30,870 nucleotides of DNA from a virus, in IMG/VR virus record IMGVR_UViG_3300032235_000624, positions 1 through 30,870 of that record. The stretch is one strand, 5' to 3'. Below, piece by piece: positions 16,883-24,279 of this stretch; within the stretch, counting starts at the first letter, position 1, and every line of letters begins with the position of its first letter. The translations under genes were made by a program, and so were the position numbers. The notes beneath the pieces are model-generated. The model saw only the letters and a program-made list of their open reading frames with translations, made no database searches and was not told where the DNA came from.

Positions 16883-18237
16883 TGGAAGCAGTAGATACAC
16901 TAGTCAAATATGGCCAATCGTATCAATCTAAAGTTGTAGCTTCTCTTATATCAGATGTAAAGTTCTTAGAACAGGTAACTGAAATAACTAAACCAGCTTT
17001 TTTTGAATCACAAGCCAACCAATGGATTATTGGAGAAGTTCAAAACTACTTCAATGAATTCCGTGCAGTTCCTACAATGGAAGTGTTTAAAATTAAGGTG
17101 GGTGATATTGAGGATAAAGTGCTAAAGCAAACTGTTGTTGAGCAATTAAAATCAGTTTATTTGCAAGTTGGTGCAGAAGATTTACCCTATGTAAAAAAAG
17201 AATACCTTACATTTGCTAAAAATCAAAAAGTTAAAGATGCCCTTCTAAAATCGGTAGATTTACTCAAAGCAGGAAACTACGATAAGATTATAGATACGAT
17301 GATGGCAGCATCCAAAGTTGGTGTAGAAAACGACTTAGGATTGGATTACATCGATAATTTCGAATTGATTATGGAAGATGTCAAACGAAATTCAGTATCA
17401 ACAGGATGGGAAGTAGTTGATGAATTAATGGATGGTGGGTTAGGACCAGGTGAATTGGGTGTAGTTATGGCGCCATCGGGTATTGGTAAGAGTTGGTTCT
17501 TATCTAAGATAGCGTGTTCAGCAGTTCAAAAGGGATTAAATGTATTACATTATACTTTGGAATTATCCGAAAGTTATGTAGGACAACGATACACAACAAT
17601 TCTTACGGGCATTCAAACATCCGAACACAAAGAACGTAAAGAAGAAATCGTTCGTAAGATTAAGAATACGCCAGGTAGAGTTCGTATTAAATACTATCCA
17701 CCACAATTCGCATCTTCAAAAACATTATCAGCTCACATTGAAAAGTTAAAAGCAAGTGGATTCAATCCAAATTTAATCATCATCGATTACGCCGATTTAT
17801 TAAAGAGTGGTAGTAATAGAGATGGATTATATGCGGAGTTGGGTGGTATCTATGAAGAACTTAGAGGTTTGAGTGGTGAAACGGGTATTCCAATTTGGAC
17901 AGCAACACAAACCAATAGAGCAGCTATTGACCACGAGGTTATTCAAGCGGATAGTGTTGGTGATTCTTATAAGAAAGTTCAAACCGCCGATTTTATTATG
18001 AGTGTGAGTAGAAAGACCAAAGATAAGTTATCTAATACAGGTCGTATTCACATCGTTAAGAATCGATTTGGACCGGATGGTATGACTTTCCCCGCTAAGA
18101 TTGATACCTTCCACGGAGTTATGGATGTGTTCGCAGCTAATTCCGCTGATGGAGTTATTGCAACAAAAGACTCTAAAAACGGAGAAAATTTAGAGAAAAA
18201 ATTATTACATAAAAAGTATGTAGAGAATATGGGATAA
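16882..18237 (+). CDS. Replicative DNA helicase, gp41/DnaB-like
   Basis: A 451-residue RecA-fold hexameric helicase. Residues about 1-150 form a helical N-terminal domain. APSGIGKS (197-204) is Walker A. A conserved glutamate follows in HYTLELSE (about 229), and LIIIDYADLL with D302 is Walker B. The later TATQTNRAAI carries the sensor Gln, and KNRFGPDGMTFP near the C-terminus matches the DnaB arginine-finger and basic region (KNRxGP). It unwinds parental DNA ahead of the polymerase. The start overlaps the stop of the preceding small gene (TAATGG). The gene is the last of the replication operon before a terminator hairpin. No primase domain is fused and none is seen in the window. Confidence 0.88.
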   Translation: MEAVDTLVKYGQSYQSKVVASLISDVKFLEQVTEITKPAFFESQANQWIIGEVQNYFNEFRAVPTMEVFKIKVGDIEDKVLKQTVVEQLKSVYLQVGAEDLPYVKKEYLTFAKNQKVKDALLKSVDLLKAGNYDKIIDTMMAASKVGVENDLGLDYIDNFELIMEDVKRNSVSTGWEVVDELMDGGLGPGELGVVMAPSGIGKSWFLSKIACSAVQKGLNVLHYTLELSESYVGQRYTTILTGIQTSEHKERKEEIVRKIKNTPGRVRIKYYPPQFASSKTLSAHIEKLKASGFNPNLIIIDYADLLKSGSNRDGLYAELGGIYEELRGLSGETGIPIWTATQTNRAAIDHEVIQADSVGDSYKKVQTADFIMSVSRKTKDKLSNTGRIHIVKNRFGPDGMTFPAKIDTFHGVMDVFAANSADGVIATKDSKNGENLEKKLLHKKYVENMG

Positions 18238-18253
18238 CTGAAAAATTGTCATA

Positions 18254-18290
18254 TAAAATTTTCTAAAGAAAAGAGAAAATTTTAATTTTT
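18254..18290 (+). terminator. AT-rich hairpin terminator after the helicase gene
   Basis: TAAAATTTTCT (18254-18264) and AGAAAATTTTA (18274-18284) form a perfect 11-base stem with a 9-base loop, followed by ATTTTT. It lies 16 bases after the helicase stop, as expected for an intrinsic terminator, although the stem has few G/C pairs. The remaining gap up to the nrdB start at 18334 shows no clear TAnnTTTG promoter. Confidence 0.65.
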
Positions 18291-18333
18291 GATGAATAGT
18301 TATACCTACAACTCTAATAAAAAAATTACATAA

Positions 18334-19347
18334 ATGAGCAAATTATTTACAGAAAGAATTCCATTCAAGCCGTTTGAATACCCAGAATATTATACGGAAG
18401 GATGGTTAAAACAAATGCAGGCGTTTTGGTTACACACAGAGATACCGATGCAAGGTGATGTTAAGGATTGGAACGAAAATTTATCAAAAGAGGAAAAGCA
18501 TTTAGTTGGTAATATTCTTTTAGGATTCGCTCAAACCGAATGTGCCGTTTCTGATTATTGGACTGGTATGGTTACCAAATGGTTTCCAAAGCATGAGATT
18601 AGACAAATGGCAATGGCATTTGGTTCACAAGAAACAATACATTCAGTAGCATACTCATATCTTAATGAAACATTAGGATTAGATGATTTCGAAGGATTCC
18701 TACACGATGAAACGATGAAGGAAAGATTTGAACTTTTAACCAATACAACCGCTGATTGGACTCCAAAAGATTTGGATACGAATCATAAGGCTAGAGTTGA
18801 GGTTGCTCGTTCATTGGCTATCTTTTCGGCATTTGCTGAAGGTGTAGCATTATACTCATCATTCGCTGTATTATATTCTTTCCAAATGAGAAATCTATTG
18901 AAAGGAATTGGACAACAAATGAAATGGAGTGTAAGAGATGAATCACTTCACTCAAAGATGGGTTGTCAATTGTTCAGACATATGTGTGATGAGTTTCCTG
19001 AATTGTTAGAAGAAGCAAAAGTTGATATCTACAAAGCAGCTGAAATCATTAGAGATTTGGAACATAAATTTATTGATAAGATTTTTGAAATGGGTGATTT
19101 GGAGAATCTTAAAAAAGATGACCTAAAAGAATTCATTACAAAAAGAATTAATGAAAAATTAGGAGAATTGGGATACAACCCTATTAAGGGTGGTGATGAT
19201 TATTTTGATTTCGATGAAAAGAAAGCATCTGAATTAGATTGGTTCTATCATCTTACGGGAGGTGTTACACATACCGACTTCTTTGCAATCAGACCAACTG
19301 ATTATTCAAAAGCAGGAGAAGGTGAAAATTGGGATGATATATTTTAA
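18334..19347 (+). CDS. nrdB: Ribonucleotide reductase class I, small subunit
   Basis: A 337-residue R2 protein that carries the diiron site and radical. By spacing against E. coli R2, ligands are E69 (position of Asp84), E100 and H103 (ETIH), E169 (FAEG), E203 and H206 (DESLH). The radical tyrosine is kept as Y107, four residues after H103. The first ligand is thus Glu rather than the usual Asp, as in some class I subtypes. With NrdA it makes deoxynucleotides for phage replication. It is followed immediately by nrdA: the nrdB stop codon and the nrdA ATG are adjacent. The start at 18334 follows an A-rich stretch without a Shine-Dalgarno site, usual for Bacteroidota. Confidence 0.92.
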   Translation: MSKLFTERIPFKPFEYPEYYTEGWLKQMQAFWLHTEIPMQGDVKDWNENLSKEEKHLVGNILLGFAQTECAVSDYWTGMVTKWFPKHEIRQMAMAFGSQETIHSVAYSYLNETLGLDDFEGFLHDETMKERFELLTNTTADWTPKDLDTNHKARVEVARSLAIFSAFAEGVALYSSFAVLYSFQMRNLLKGIGQQMKWSVRDESLHSKMGCQLFRHMCDEFPELLEEAKVDIYKAAEIIRDLEHKFIDKIFEMGDLENLKKDDLKEFITKRINEKLGELGYNPIKGGDDYFDFDEKKASELDWFYHLTGGVTHTDFFAIRPTDYSKAGEGENWDDIF

Positions 19348-21135
19348 ATGAAAGTTATGAAAAATTACGGAGAAGAATTAGGATGGGAATTAGATGTAGA
19401 TTTTCCAAATTGGGGAAATACTGAAATCTATGTTAAGACGATATCAAAAGGATATTTGTTACCAGGCGAAAAGCCAAAAGATGCATATTGGAGAGTTGCT
19501 ACGGCAGTTGCTAAGAGATTGGAGAAACCACAATTAGCAACAAAATTCTTTGATTACATTTGGAAAGGATGGTTGTGTTTAGCAACGCCAGTATTATCAA
19601 ATACGGGCACCGATAGAGGATTACCAATTTCATGCTTCGGTATTGATGTGGGTGATAGTATCTATGAGATTGGTTCTAAGAACTTAGAATTGATGTTGTT
19701 GGCAAAGCATGGTGGTGGTGTTGGTATTGGTATCAATATGATTAGACCGGCTGGTAGTAAAATTACAATGAATGGTACATCGGATGGTGTAGTTCCATTT
19801 ATTAAAATTTATGATTCAACCATCTTAGCAACAAATCAGGGAAGTGTTCGTAGAGGAGCAGCATCGGTAAACATTAAAATCGACCATAAAGATTTCGATG
19901 ATTTTATTGAAATCAGAGAACCGAAGGGAGATGTGAACCGCCAAGCACTTAATATGCACCAATGTGTAGTTGTAAGTGATAAGTTTATGGCTAAATTAGA
20001 GGAAGGCGACTCTGAAGCTCGTAGGAAGTGGGGTAAGTTACTTCAGAAAAGAAAGGCTACAGGTGAACCTTATATTATGTTTAAAGGTAATGTCAATAAA
20101 CATAACCCTGAAATGTATAAGAAGAACGGATTGAAAGTTCATATGACTAACATTTGTTCTGAAATCGTTTTACATACCGATGAACAGCATTCATTCGTTT
20201 GTTGTTTGAGTTCATTAAACTTAGCAAAGTACGATGAGTGGAAAGATACTGATTTAGTTTATACATCTACTATCTTCTTAGATGGTGTGTTGGAAGAATT
20301 CTTACAAAGAGCTAAGAATATGAAGGGATTCGAAAATGCAGTACGTTCAGCGGAAAGAGGTAGAGCATTAGGTTTAGGTGTATTAGGATGGCATACATAC
20401 TTACAACAAAGAGGTATTCCATTTGAAGGATTGCCTGCACAATTCGAAACTCGTAAGATTTTCTCTCAAATTAAGATTGAAAGTGAAAGAGCAAGTAGAG
20501 ATTTAGCTAAAGAATATGGTGAGCCATTATGGTGTAAAGAGAGTGGATTTAGAAATACTCACCTAAGAGCAGTAGCACCTACTGTATCAAACTCTAAGTT
20601 GAGTGGTAATGTAAGTAGTGGTATTGAACCTTGGGCAGCTAATGTATTTACGGAACAAACTGCAAAAGGTACATTCATTAGAAAGAATCCAGAATTGGAA
20701 AGAGTACTTCGTAAAGTTGGTAAAAACACAAAAGAAGTTTGGGACCAAATTTTAAACGATGGTGGTTCAGTACAAGATTTATCTTTCTTAGATGAATGGT
20801 GTTACGTCGATGGTAAGGTAGTTGAATGTAAAGAGGTTGAAAACGAACCAAAGCATAATTGTACACCTATCAAAGATGTATTCAAAACATTTAAGGAAAT
20901 CAATCAGTTAGATTTAGTAAGACAAGCAGGTATTAGACAACAATATATTGACCAAGCAGTTTCTCTAAACTTAGCATTCCCTGCAATAGCAGAACCAAAA
21001 TGGATTAATCAGGTTCATATGGAAGCGTGGAAGCAAGGTGTTAAGACACTTTATTATATGAGAACTGAATCAGTATTAAGAGGCGATATTGCAACAAAAG
21101 CAATGGACCCGGATTGTTTAAGTTGTGATGGATAA
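19348..21135 (+). CDS. nrdA: Ribonucleotide reductase class I, large subunit
   Basis: A 595-residue R1 protein, clearly shorter than E. coli NrdA (about 760). The active-site cysteine C270 lies in TNICSE (N268, C270, E272). The redox pair is C96 (PISCFG) and C285 or C286 (FVCC). TLYYMRTES near residue 565 contains the tyrosine pair for radical transfer, and the C-terminal CLSC (C590, C593) is the thioredoxin-reduced shuttle pair. No N-terminal ATP-cone is seen, so dATP feedback inhibition is probably lost, which suits high phage demand. Its start codon directly follows the nrdB stop, and a phoH-thioredoxin pair lies just downstream, giving a complete dNTP module. Confidence 0.92.
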   Translation: MKVMKNYGEELGWELDVDFPNWGNTEIYVKTISKGYLLPGEKPKDAYWRVATAVAKRLEKPQLATKFFDYIWKGWLCLATPVLSNTGTDRGLPISCFGIDVGDSIYEIGSKNLELMLLAKHGGGVGIGINMIRPAGSKITMNGTSDGVVPFIKIYDSTILATNQGSVRRGAASVNIKIDHKDFDDFIEIREPKGDVNRQALNMHQCVVVSDKFMAKLEEGDSEARRKWGKLLQKRKATGEPYIMFKGNVNKHNPEMYKKNGLKVHMTNICSEIVLHTDEQHSFVCCLSSLNLAKYDEWKDTDLVYTSTIFLDGVLEEFLQRAKNMKGFENAVRSAERGRALGLGVLGWHTYLQQRGIPFEGLPAQFETRKIFSQIKIESERASRDLAKEYGEPLWCKESGFRNTHLRAVAPTVSNSKLSGNVSSGIEPWAANVFTEQTAKGTFIRKNPELERVLRKVGKNTKEVWDQILNDGGSVQDLSFLDEWCYVDGKVVECKEVENEPKHNCTPIKDVFKTFKEINQLDLVRQAGIRQQYIDQAVSLNLAFPAIAEPKWINQVHMEAWKQGVKTLYYMRTESVLRGDIATKAMDPDCLSCDG

Positions 21136-21152
21136 TATATAAAAAAAGTTTT

Positions 21153-21878
21153 ATGGCAGAAAATCAATCAACAAAACACAAAGAATTGACAGAGAGAATC
21201 AGAGAAGAAAAAACTGAAAAGCCAAAAGGACCTATTAAGTTTCAAATTCAGTTAAACGAAGAGCAGAAGGAAGCAAAAGAAAAGATTTTAAATAACGCCA
21301 TAACAATACTAAGTGGTAAAGCCGGAAGTGGTAAAACACTTTTAGCTTGCCAGGTTGCATTGGATATGTTATTTAAAAAGACTGTTCAGAAAATTATCAT
21401 AACTCGTCCTACGGTAAGTAAAGAAGAGATTGGATTTTTGCCGGGAGATTTGAGAGAAAAAATGGAACCGTGGATGCAACCAATATATTCTAATTTTTAT
21501 CAATTGTATAATAAAGATAAGATTGATAAGATATTGGAAGATGGACATGTAGAAATTGTACCATTAGCATTTATGAGAGGTAGAACATTTTTGGATAGTT
21601 TTATAATCGTAGATGAAGCACAAAACTGCACAAACGACCAAATGGAGATGATTACATCTCGTTTGGGATTGAGAAGTAAAATGGTTGTATGTGGTGATAC
21701 ACAGCAAGTAGATTTAAAATATAAAGGAGATAGTGGATTTAAATTCTTATTATCAGCTGCAAAGAAGATTAAAGATATGGATTCACAAACATTACTAACA
21801 AATCATAGACACCCAGTTGTAGACTCCTTATTGGATGCATATGATGAATTTAAAGAAAGAACAAATGTTAACAGTTAA
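21153..21878 (+). CDS. phoH: PhoH-like ATPase
   Basis: A 241-residue P-loop protein. GKAGSGKT (55-62) is Walker A, FIIVDEAQN (150-158, D154 and E155) is Walker B with the typical PhoH glutamate. IITRPTVSKEEIGFLPGD (82-99) and VCGDTQQVDLK (about 195) are diagnostic of the PhoH family, related to superfamily 1 helicases. PhoH proteins are common in T4-like and marine phages. A role in RNA or phosphate metabolism has been proposed but is not settled. The first 30 residues are a charged tail. Its last 14 bases overlap the thioredoxin gene. Confidence 0.9.
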   Translation: MAENQSTKHKELTERIREEKTEKPKGPIKFQIQLNEEQKEAKEKILNNAITILSGKAGSGKTLLACQVALDMLFKKTVQKIIITRPTVSKEEIGFLPGDLREKMEPWMQPIYSNFYQLYNKDKIDKILEDGHVEIVPLAFMRGRTFLDSFIIVDEAQNCTNDQMEMITSRLGLRSKMVVCGDTQQVDLKYKGDSGFKFLLSAAKKIKDMDSQTLLTNHRHPVVDSLLDAYDEFKERTNVNS

Positions 21879-22128
21879 AAAGTTTTCCGCAGCATGGTGT
21901 GGACCATGTAGAGCTTTAGCTCCAGTAATGAACGAAATAAAAGGTCAATTTTCAAATGTAAAATTTGAAGATTATGATGTTGATGTGGCATATGAAGAAG
22001 CTACTAAATATGGTATTCGTTCAGTGCCAACAGTGATTATGGAAAGAGATGGTGTTGAAGTAGAAAGATTCGCAGGAACTGCATCAAAAATAGCTTATAT
22101 TAATGCAATAAATGAAAATTTAAAGTAA
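21865..22128 (+). CDS. Thioredoxin
   Basis: An 87-residue minimal thioredoxin. The active site is WCGPC (11-15), and the cis-proline is in SVPTVI (about 54). The family is normally about 105 residues, so the first strand and helix appear trimmed. I chose the ATG at 21865, which places the first strand (LTVKKFSAAW) directly before the active site; an upstream ATG at 21835 would add ten residues that do not fit. It overlaps phoH by 14 bases. It most likely reduces the C-terminal cysteine pair of the NrdA encoded upstream. Confidence 0.9.
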   Translation: MLTVKKFSAAWCGPCRALAPVMNEIKGQFSNVKFEDYDVDVAYEEATKYGIRSVPTVIMERDGVEVERFAGTASKIAYINAINENLK

Positions 22129-22132
22129 AATA

Positions 22133-22164
22133 TTTGTGATTCTCAAAAAAAAGTGTTATATTAG
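22133..22164 (+). promoter_or_regulatory. Bacteroidota-type promoter before the HTH gene
   Basis: TTTG at 22133-22136 and TATATTAG at 22157-22164 (one mismatch to TATATTTG) are again 20 bases apart. The ATG at 22169 is only four bases after the -7 box, so a leaderless transcript is expected. This is probably the first promoter of the accessory island. Confidence 0.65.
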
Positions 22165-22168
22165 ACGT

Positions 22169-22366
22169 ATGTTAAAAGGAGAAGCGCATCCAATGCACAA
22201 GCTGACTGAAAAGCAAGTATCTCAAATTAGAGAACTTTGGAAGGTAGGTCATAGAAATGTCAAAGTATTGGCAAGAAACAATGGAGTTTCGCCTGCTAAC
22301 ATTAAAAAAATAGTTACTAACCAAACGTGGACACATATGATTAAGTGGCCATACGAAAAGCAATAA
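22169..22366 (+). CDS. Small helix-turn-helix protein
   Basis: A 65-residue basic protein. KLTEKQVSQIRELWKVG followed by VKVLARNNGVSPANIKKIV forms a helix-turn-helix of the type found alone in phages or at the C-terminus of HNH homing endonucleases, and ends with TWTHM, a common tail of that domain. No nuclease residues are present, so it could be a small regulator or a relic of a homing endonuclease. The start is the ATG at 22169; a longer frame with a GTG at 22136 would overlap the promoter and is rejected. It precedes a 52-residue gene by three bases. Confidence 0.7.
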   Translation: MLKGEAHPMHKLTEKQVSQIRELWKVGHRNVKVLARNNGVSPANIKKIVTNQTWTHMIKWPYEKQ

Positions 22367-22369
22367 GTT

Positions 22370-22528
22370 ATGAGTGCCGAAGAGCAAATTGAAGAAATTC
22401 TATTGGAAGCCAATTCATATGGGTTGTGGAGAGAAGTGTTAGATACGGCAAAATCTCTTATGGATGCAGACCCAAAAAGAGATAGAGTATCTGCGTTTGA
22501 AGAAGCATTCAATGAGTGGGTAAAATAG
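22370..22528 (+). CDS. Unknown 52-residue acidic protein
   Basis: A short frame (ATG 22370, TAG 22526-22528) translating to MSAEEQIEEILLEANSYGLW at the start and SAFEEAFNEWVK at the end. It is strongly acidic and helical and fills the gap between the HTH gene (three-base gap) and the first Mom-like gene (four-base gap). Its start has the same AAGTTATG context as several real genes in this window. No family is recognised. A small acidic protein beside a DNA-binding protein could act as a partner or a mimic of DNA, but this is only a thought. Confidence 0.65.
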   Translation: MSAEEQIEEILLEANSYGLWREVLDTAKSLMDADPKRDRVSAFEEAFNEWVK

Positions 22529-22532
22529 TTAT

Positions 22533-23288
22533 ATGAAATTAGATGGAAAAGATTATTGTGATATATCCAAACTTTCAGTTAGATTAATAAGTAAGGATGT
22601 AGCTAAAGATATTATTGTAAATAACCATTATAGTGGTATATGGACAAAAGTATCTTATGCAATAGGTTTATTTCATATATCAAATGATGCACACAAATTC
22701 TTCGCCGGAGTAAACGAAAAACTTATTGGAGTAGCTTGCTATGGTGACCCGGTTGGTAGGCATTCGGGCGCATCCATTTCGGAACTATTAGATAGAACGG
22801 AGGTTTTAGAACTTACCCGTCTTTTTGTATTTGATGGATATGGTACTAACATTGAGAGTTGGTTCGTTGGAAAATCATTTGAATGGTTGAGAGAAAACGC
22901 ACCACACATCAAAGCATTGGTATCATATTCAGACCCAAAGGTTGGGCATTTGGGAACGATATATCAAGCAACTAATTGGATATATCAGGGTAATAAAATC
23001 AGACCAAATGATAGTTGGAGTTTTAAGTGGAGTGAGATTGATGAGTGGCATCATAGTAGAACATCCTATGTGAAGTACGGAACGAATGACCCAAAGATAA
23101 TTCAAAAAATGGTAACATCGCCATTTTGGATTAAAAAAGAACCACGTAAGCATAGATACGTTTATATATTGTTAAGTGGAAAAGAAAAAAAGAAATTATT
23201 TAAATCATTAAAATACCCATCTCTACCATATCCAAAGCATAATGCAGAATTTGTGGAAGAGATATATAAATTAGAACCCATAAAATAA
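22533..23288 (+). CDS. Mom-like DNA-modification protein (GNAT-type), copy 1
   Basis: A 251-residue protein of the phage Mu Mom type. Mom has a GNAT-like fold and converts adenine in DNA to a carbamoylmethyl form, protecting against restriction. The recognisable core is NHYSG (31-35), YGDPVG (70-75), VLELTRLFV (91-99), GTNIESWFVGKSFEWLRE (104-121) and ALVSYSDPKVGHLGTIYQA (128-146) followed by TNWIYQG. This matches the NxxSxFIGxS...SYADPxxGHxGxIYQAxN pattern of the family. The C-terminal 90 residues are basic and may bind DNA. A paralogue follows four bases downstream. Exact chemistry is not visible from sequence. Confidence 0.75.
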   Translation: MKLDGKDYCDISKLSVRLISKDVAKDIIVNNHYSGIWTKVSYAIGLFHISNDAHKFFAGVNEKLIGVACYGDPVGRHSGASISELLDRTEVLELTRLFVFDGYGTNIESWFVGKSFEWLRENAPHIKALVSYSDPKVGHLGTIYQATNWIYQGNKIRPNDSWSFKWSEIDEWHHSRTSYVKYGTNDPKIIQKMVTSPFWIKKEPRKHRYVYILLSGKEKKKLFKSLKYPSLPYPKHNAEFVEEIYKLEPIK

Positions 23289-23292
23289 GTTT

Positions 23293-24096
23293 ATGAAAGA
23301 AGAAGGTAAAAATTATTGCGATACCTCAAAAGTATTTATAGCACCAATCAGTAAAGATGTAGCAAAGGATATTATCGTAAAGAAACACTATACACACGCT
23401 TGGACAGCTTGTAGATACGCTTTGGGTATTTTTTATAAAATGGATGAATCTAATGCGCTAGGTGAAGATAATAAATTAATCGGATGTTTAGTTTATGGAT
23501 TCCCCGTTGGAGCAAGAGCAGCAACTTCTATTTCGGATTTACTTACAAAAGATAATGTATTAGAATTGACTCGTTTGTATTGTGATGATGGGTATGGTTC
23601 TAATATCGAATCATATGCAATGGGACAATCATTTAAATGGTTCAGAGAAAATGATTCAGCAATTAAAGCACTTATTTCTTACGCTGATAATGGACAAGAA
23701 CATTTAGGTGGAATTTATCAGGCAACGAATTGGATTTATCAGGGGTTAAATACTGATATCGCTTTAATGCCAAACTACGGAATATCATTATCAAATGACC
23801 CTTACAAATGGATTCATAGTAGGACTGTGTTTACAAAATGGGGTAGTGGTAACTTAGAACATCTTCGTAGAGAAATCGGTAAAGATGGTTATAAAGAGTT
23901 TTGGAGAAGAGAAGAACCACCAAAGCATAGATACTTACAAATTATCACAGCTGATAAGAAGGAAAAGAAAGCAATTATGAAATCCTTCAAACACGAAATC
24001 AGACCATATCCAAAAGATACCCGTGCTTTCAATAAGGATATCCAAAATTGGAAAACAATCGCACCCGAAACGGAAATAGATACCAAATTTTGGTAA
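23293..24096 (+). CDS. Mom-like DNA-modification protein (GNAT-type), copy 2
   Basis: A 267-residue paralogue of the preceding gene with the same order of motifs: KHYTHAW (31-37), YGFPVG (68-73), VLELTRLYCDDGYGSNIES (89-107), and IKALISYADNGQEHLGG (124-140) then IYQATNWIYQG. The N-terminal leader (GKNYCDTSKVF...SKDVAKDIIV) is also shared, so the pair came from a tandem duplication of the whole gene. The copies have diverged well outside the core, most of all after residue 150, where copy 2 carries a longer, different insertion. This could change the substrate or the target sequence. The C-terminus is basic. It ends the transcript before the promoter of the HNH gene. Confidence 0.75.
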   Translation: MKEEGKNYCDTSKVFIAPISKDVAKDIIVKKHYTHAWTACRYALGIFYKMDESNALGEDNKLIGCLVYGFPVGARAATSISDLLTKDNVLELTRLYCDDGYGSNIESYAMGQSFKWFRENDSAIKALISYADNGQEHLGGIYQATNWIYQGLNTDIALMPNYGISLSNDPYKWIHSRTVFTKWGSGNLEHLRREIGKDGYKEFWRREEPPKHRYLQIITADKKEKKAIMKSFKHEIRPYPKDTRAFNKDIQNWKTIAPETEIDTKFW

Positions 24097-24144
24097 TATA
24101 TAACTAATTGATTATCAGTAGGTTGGATAAATATGTCCAAAATA

Positions 24145-24176
24145 TTTGGTAATATAGAATAATCTTCGTATATTTG
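24145..24176 (+). promoter_or_regulatory. Bacteroidota-type promoter before the DGQHR-HNH gene
   Basis: TTTGG at 24145-24149 and TATATTTG at 24169-24176, 20 bases apart from TTTG. The -7 box lies in a perfect 7-base inverted repeat, GTATATT (24168-24174) and AATATAC (24178-24184), with a 3-base spacer. Transcription should begin near 24183. Confidence 0.85.
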
Positions 24177-24182
24177 TAATAT

Positions 24183-24279
24183 ACAAACAAAAGGTCGCAT
24201 TCACCTTAATCCGAATGCATTAACAAACAAATCGGTAAAAGTATCACCGAATTAACGATACTACAAAAAAAACAAAATT
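24183..24279 (+). ncRNA. Leader RNA with two tandem H-type pseudoknots
   Basis: The roughly 97-base leader starts with ACAAACAAA at 24183, repeated at 24223 and, with one change, at 24263: a period of exactly 40. Each full unit can form an H-type pseudoknot. Unit 1: AAGGT (24191-24195) with ACCTT (24203-24207), and GCATTC (24197-24202) with GAATGC (24213-24218). Unit 2: TCGGT (24232-24236) with ACCGA (24246-24250), and AGTATC (24240-24245) with GATACT (24257-24262). Both have a 5-pair stem 1, a 6-pair stem 2, loops of 1-3 and 5-6 bases and no base between the stems, so geometry is good. Stem sequences differ while pairing is kept. It may be a translational control element of the HNH gene or a separate small RNA. 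Confidence 0.6.

Noticed and set aside
21835-21864. Upstream ATG extension of thioredoxin
   Set aside because: The ten added residues do not fit the first strand of thioredoxin and lie in phoH codons.
22136-22168. GTG start for the HTH gene
   Set aside because: It would place the coding start inside the promoter boxes; the ATG at 22169 matches the leaderless pattern of other genes.
24183-24262. Leader as a preQ1 riboswitch or canonical type III antitoxin array
   Set aside because: The pseudoknots do not carry the preQ1 consensus, the two units are too diverged for a usual antitoxin array, and the downstream protein is HNH-like, not ToxN-like. Kept only as an unassigned structured leader.
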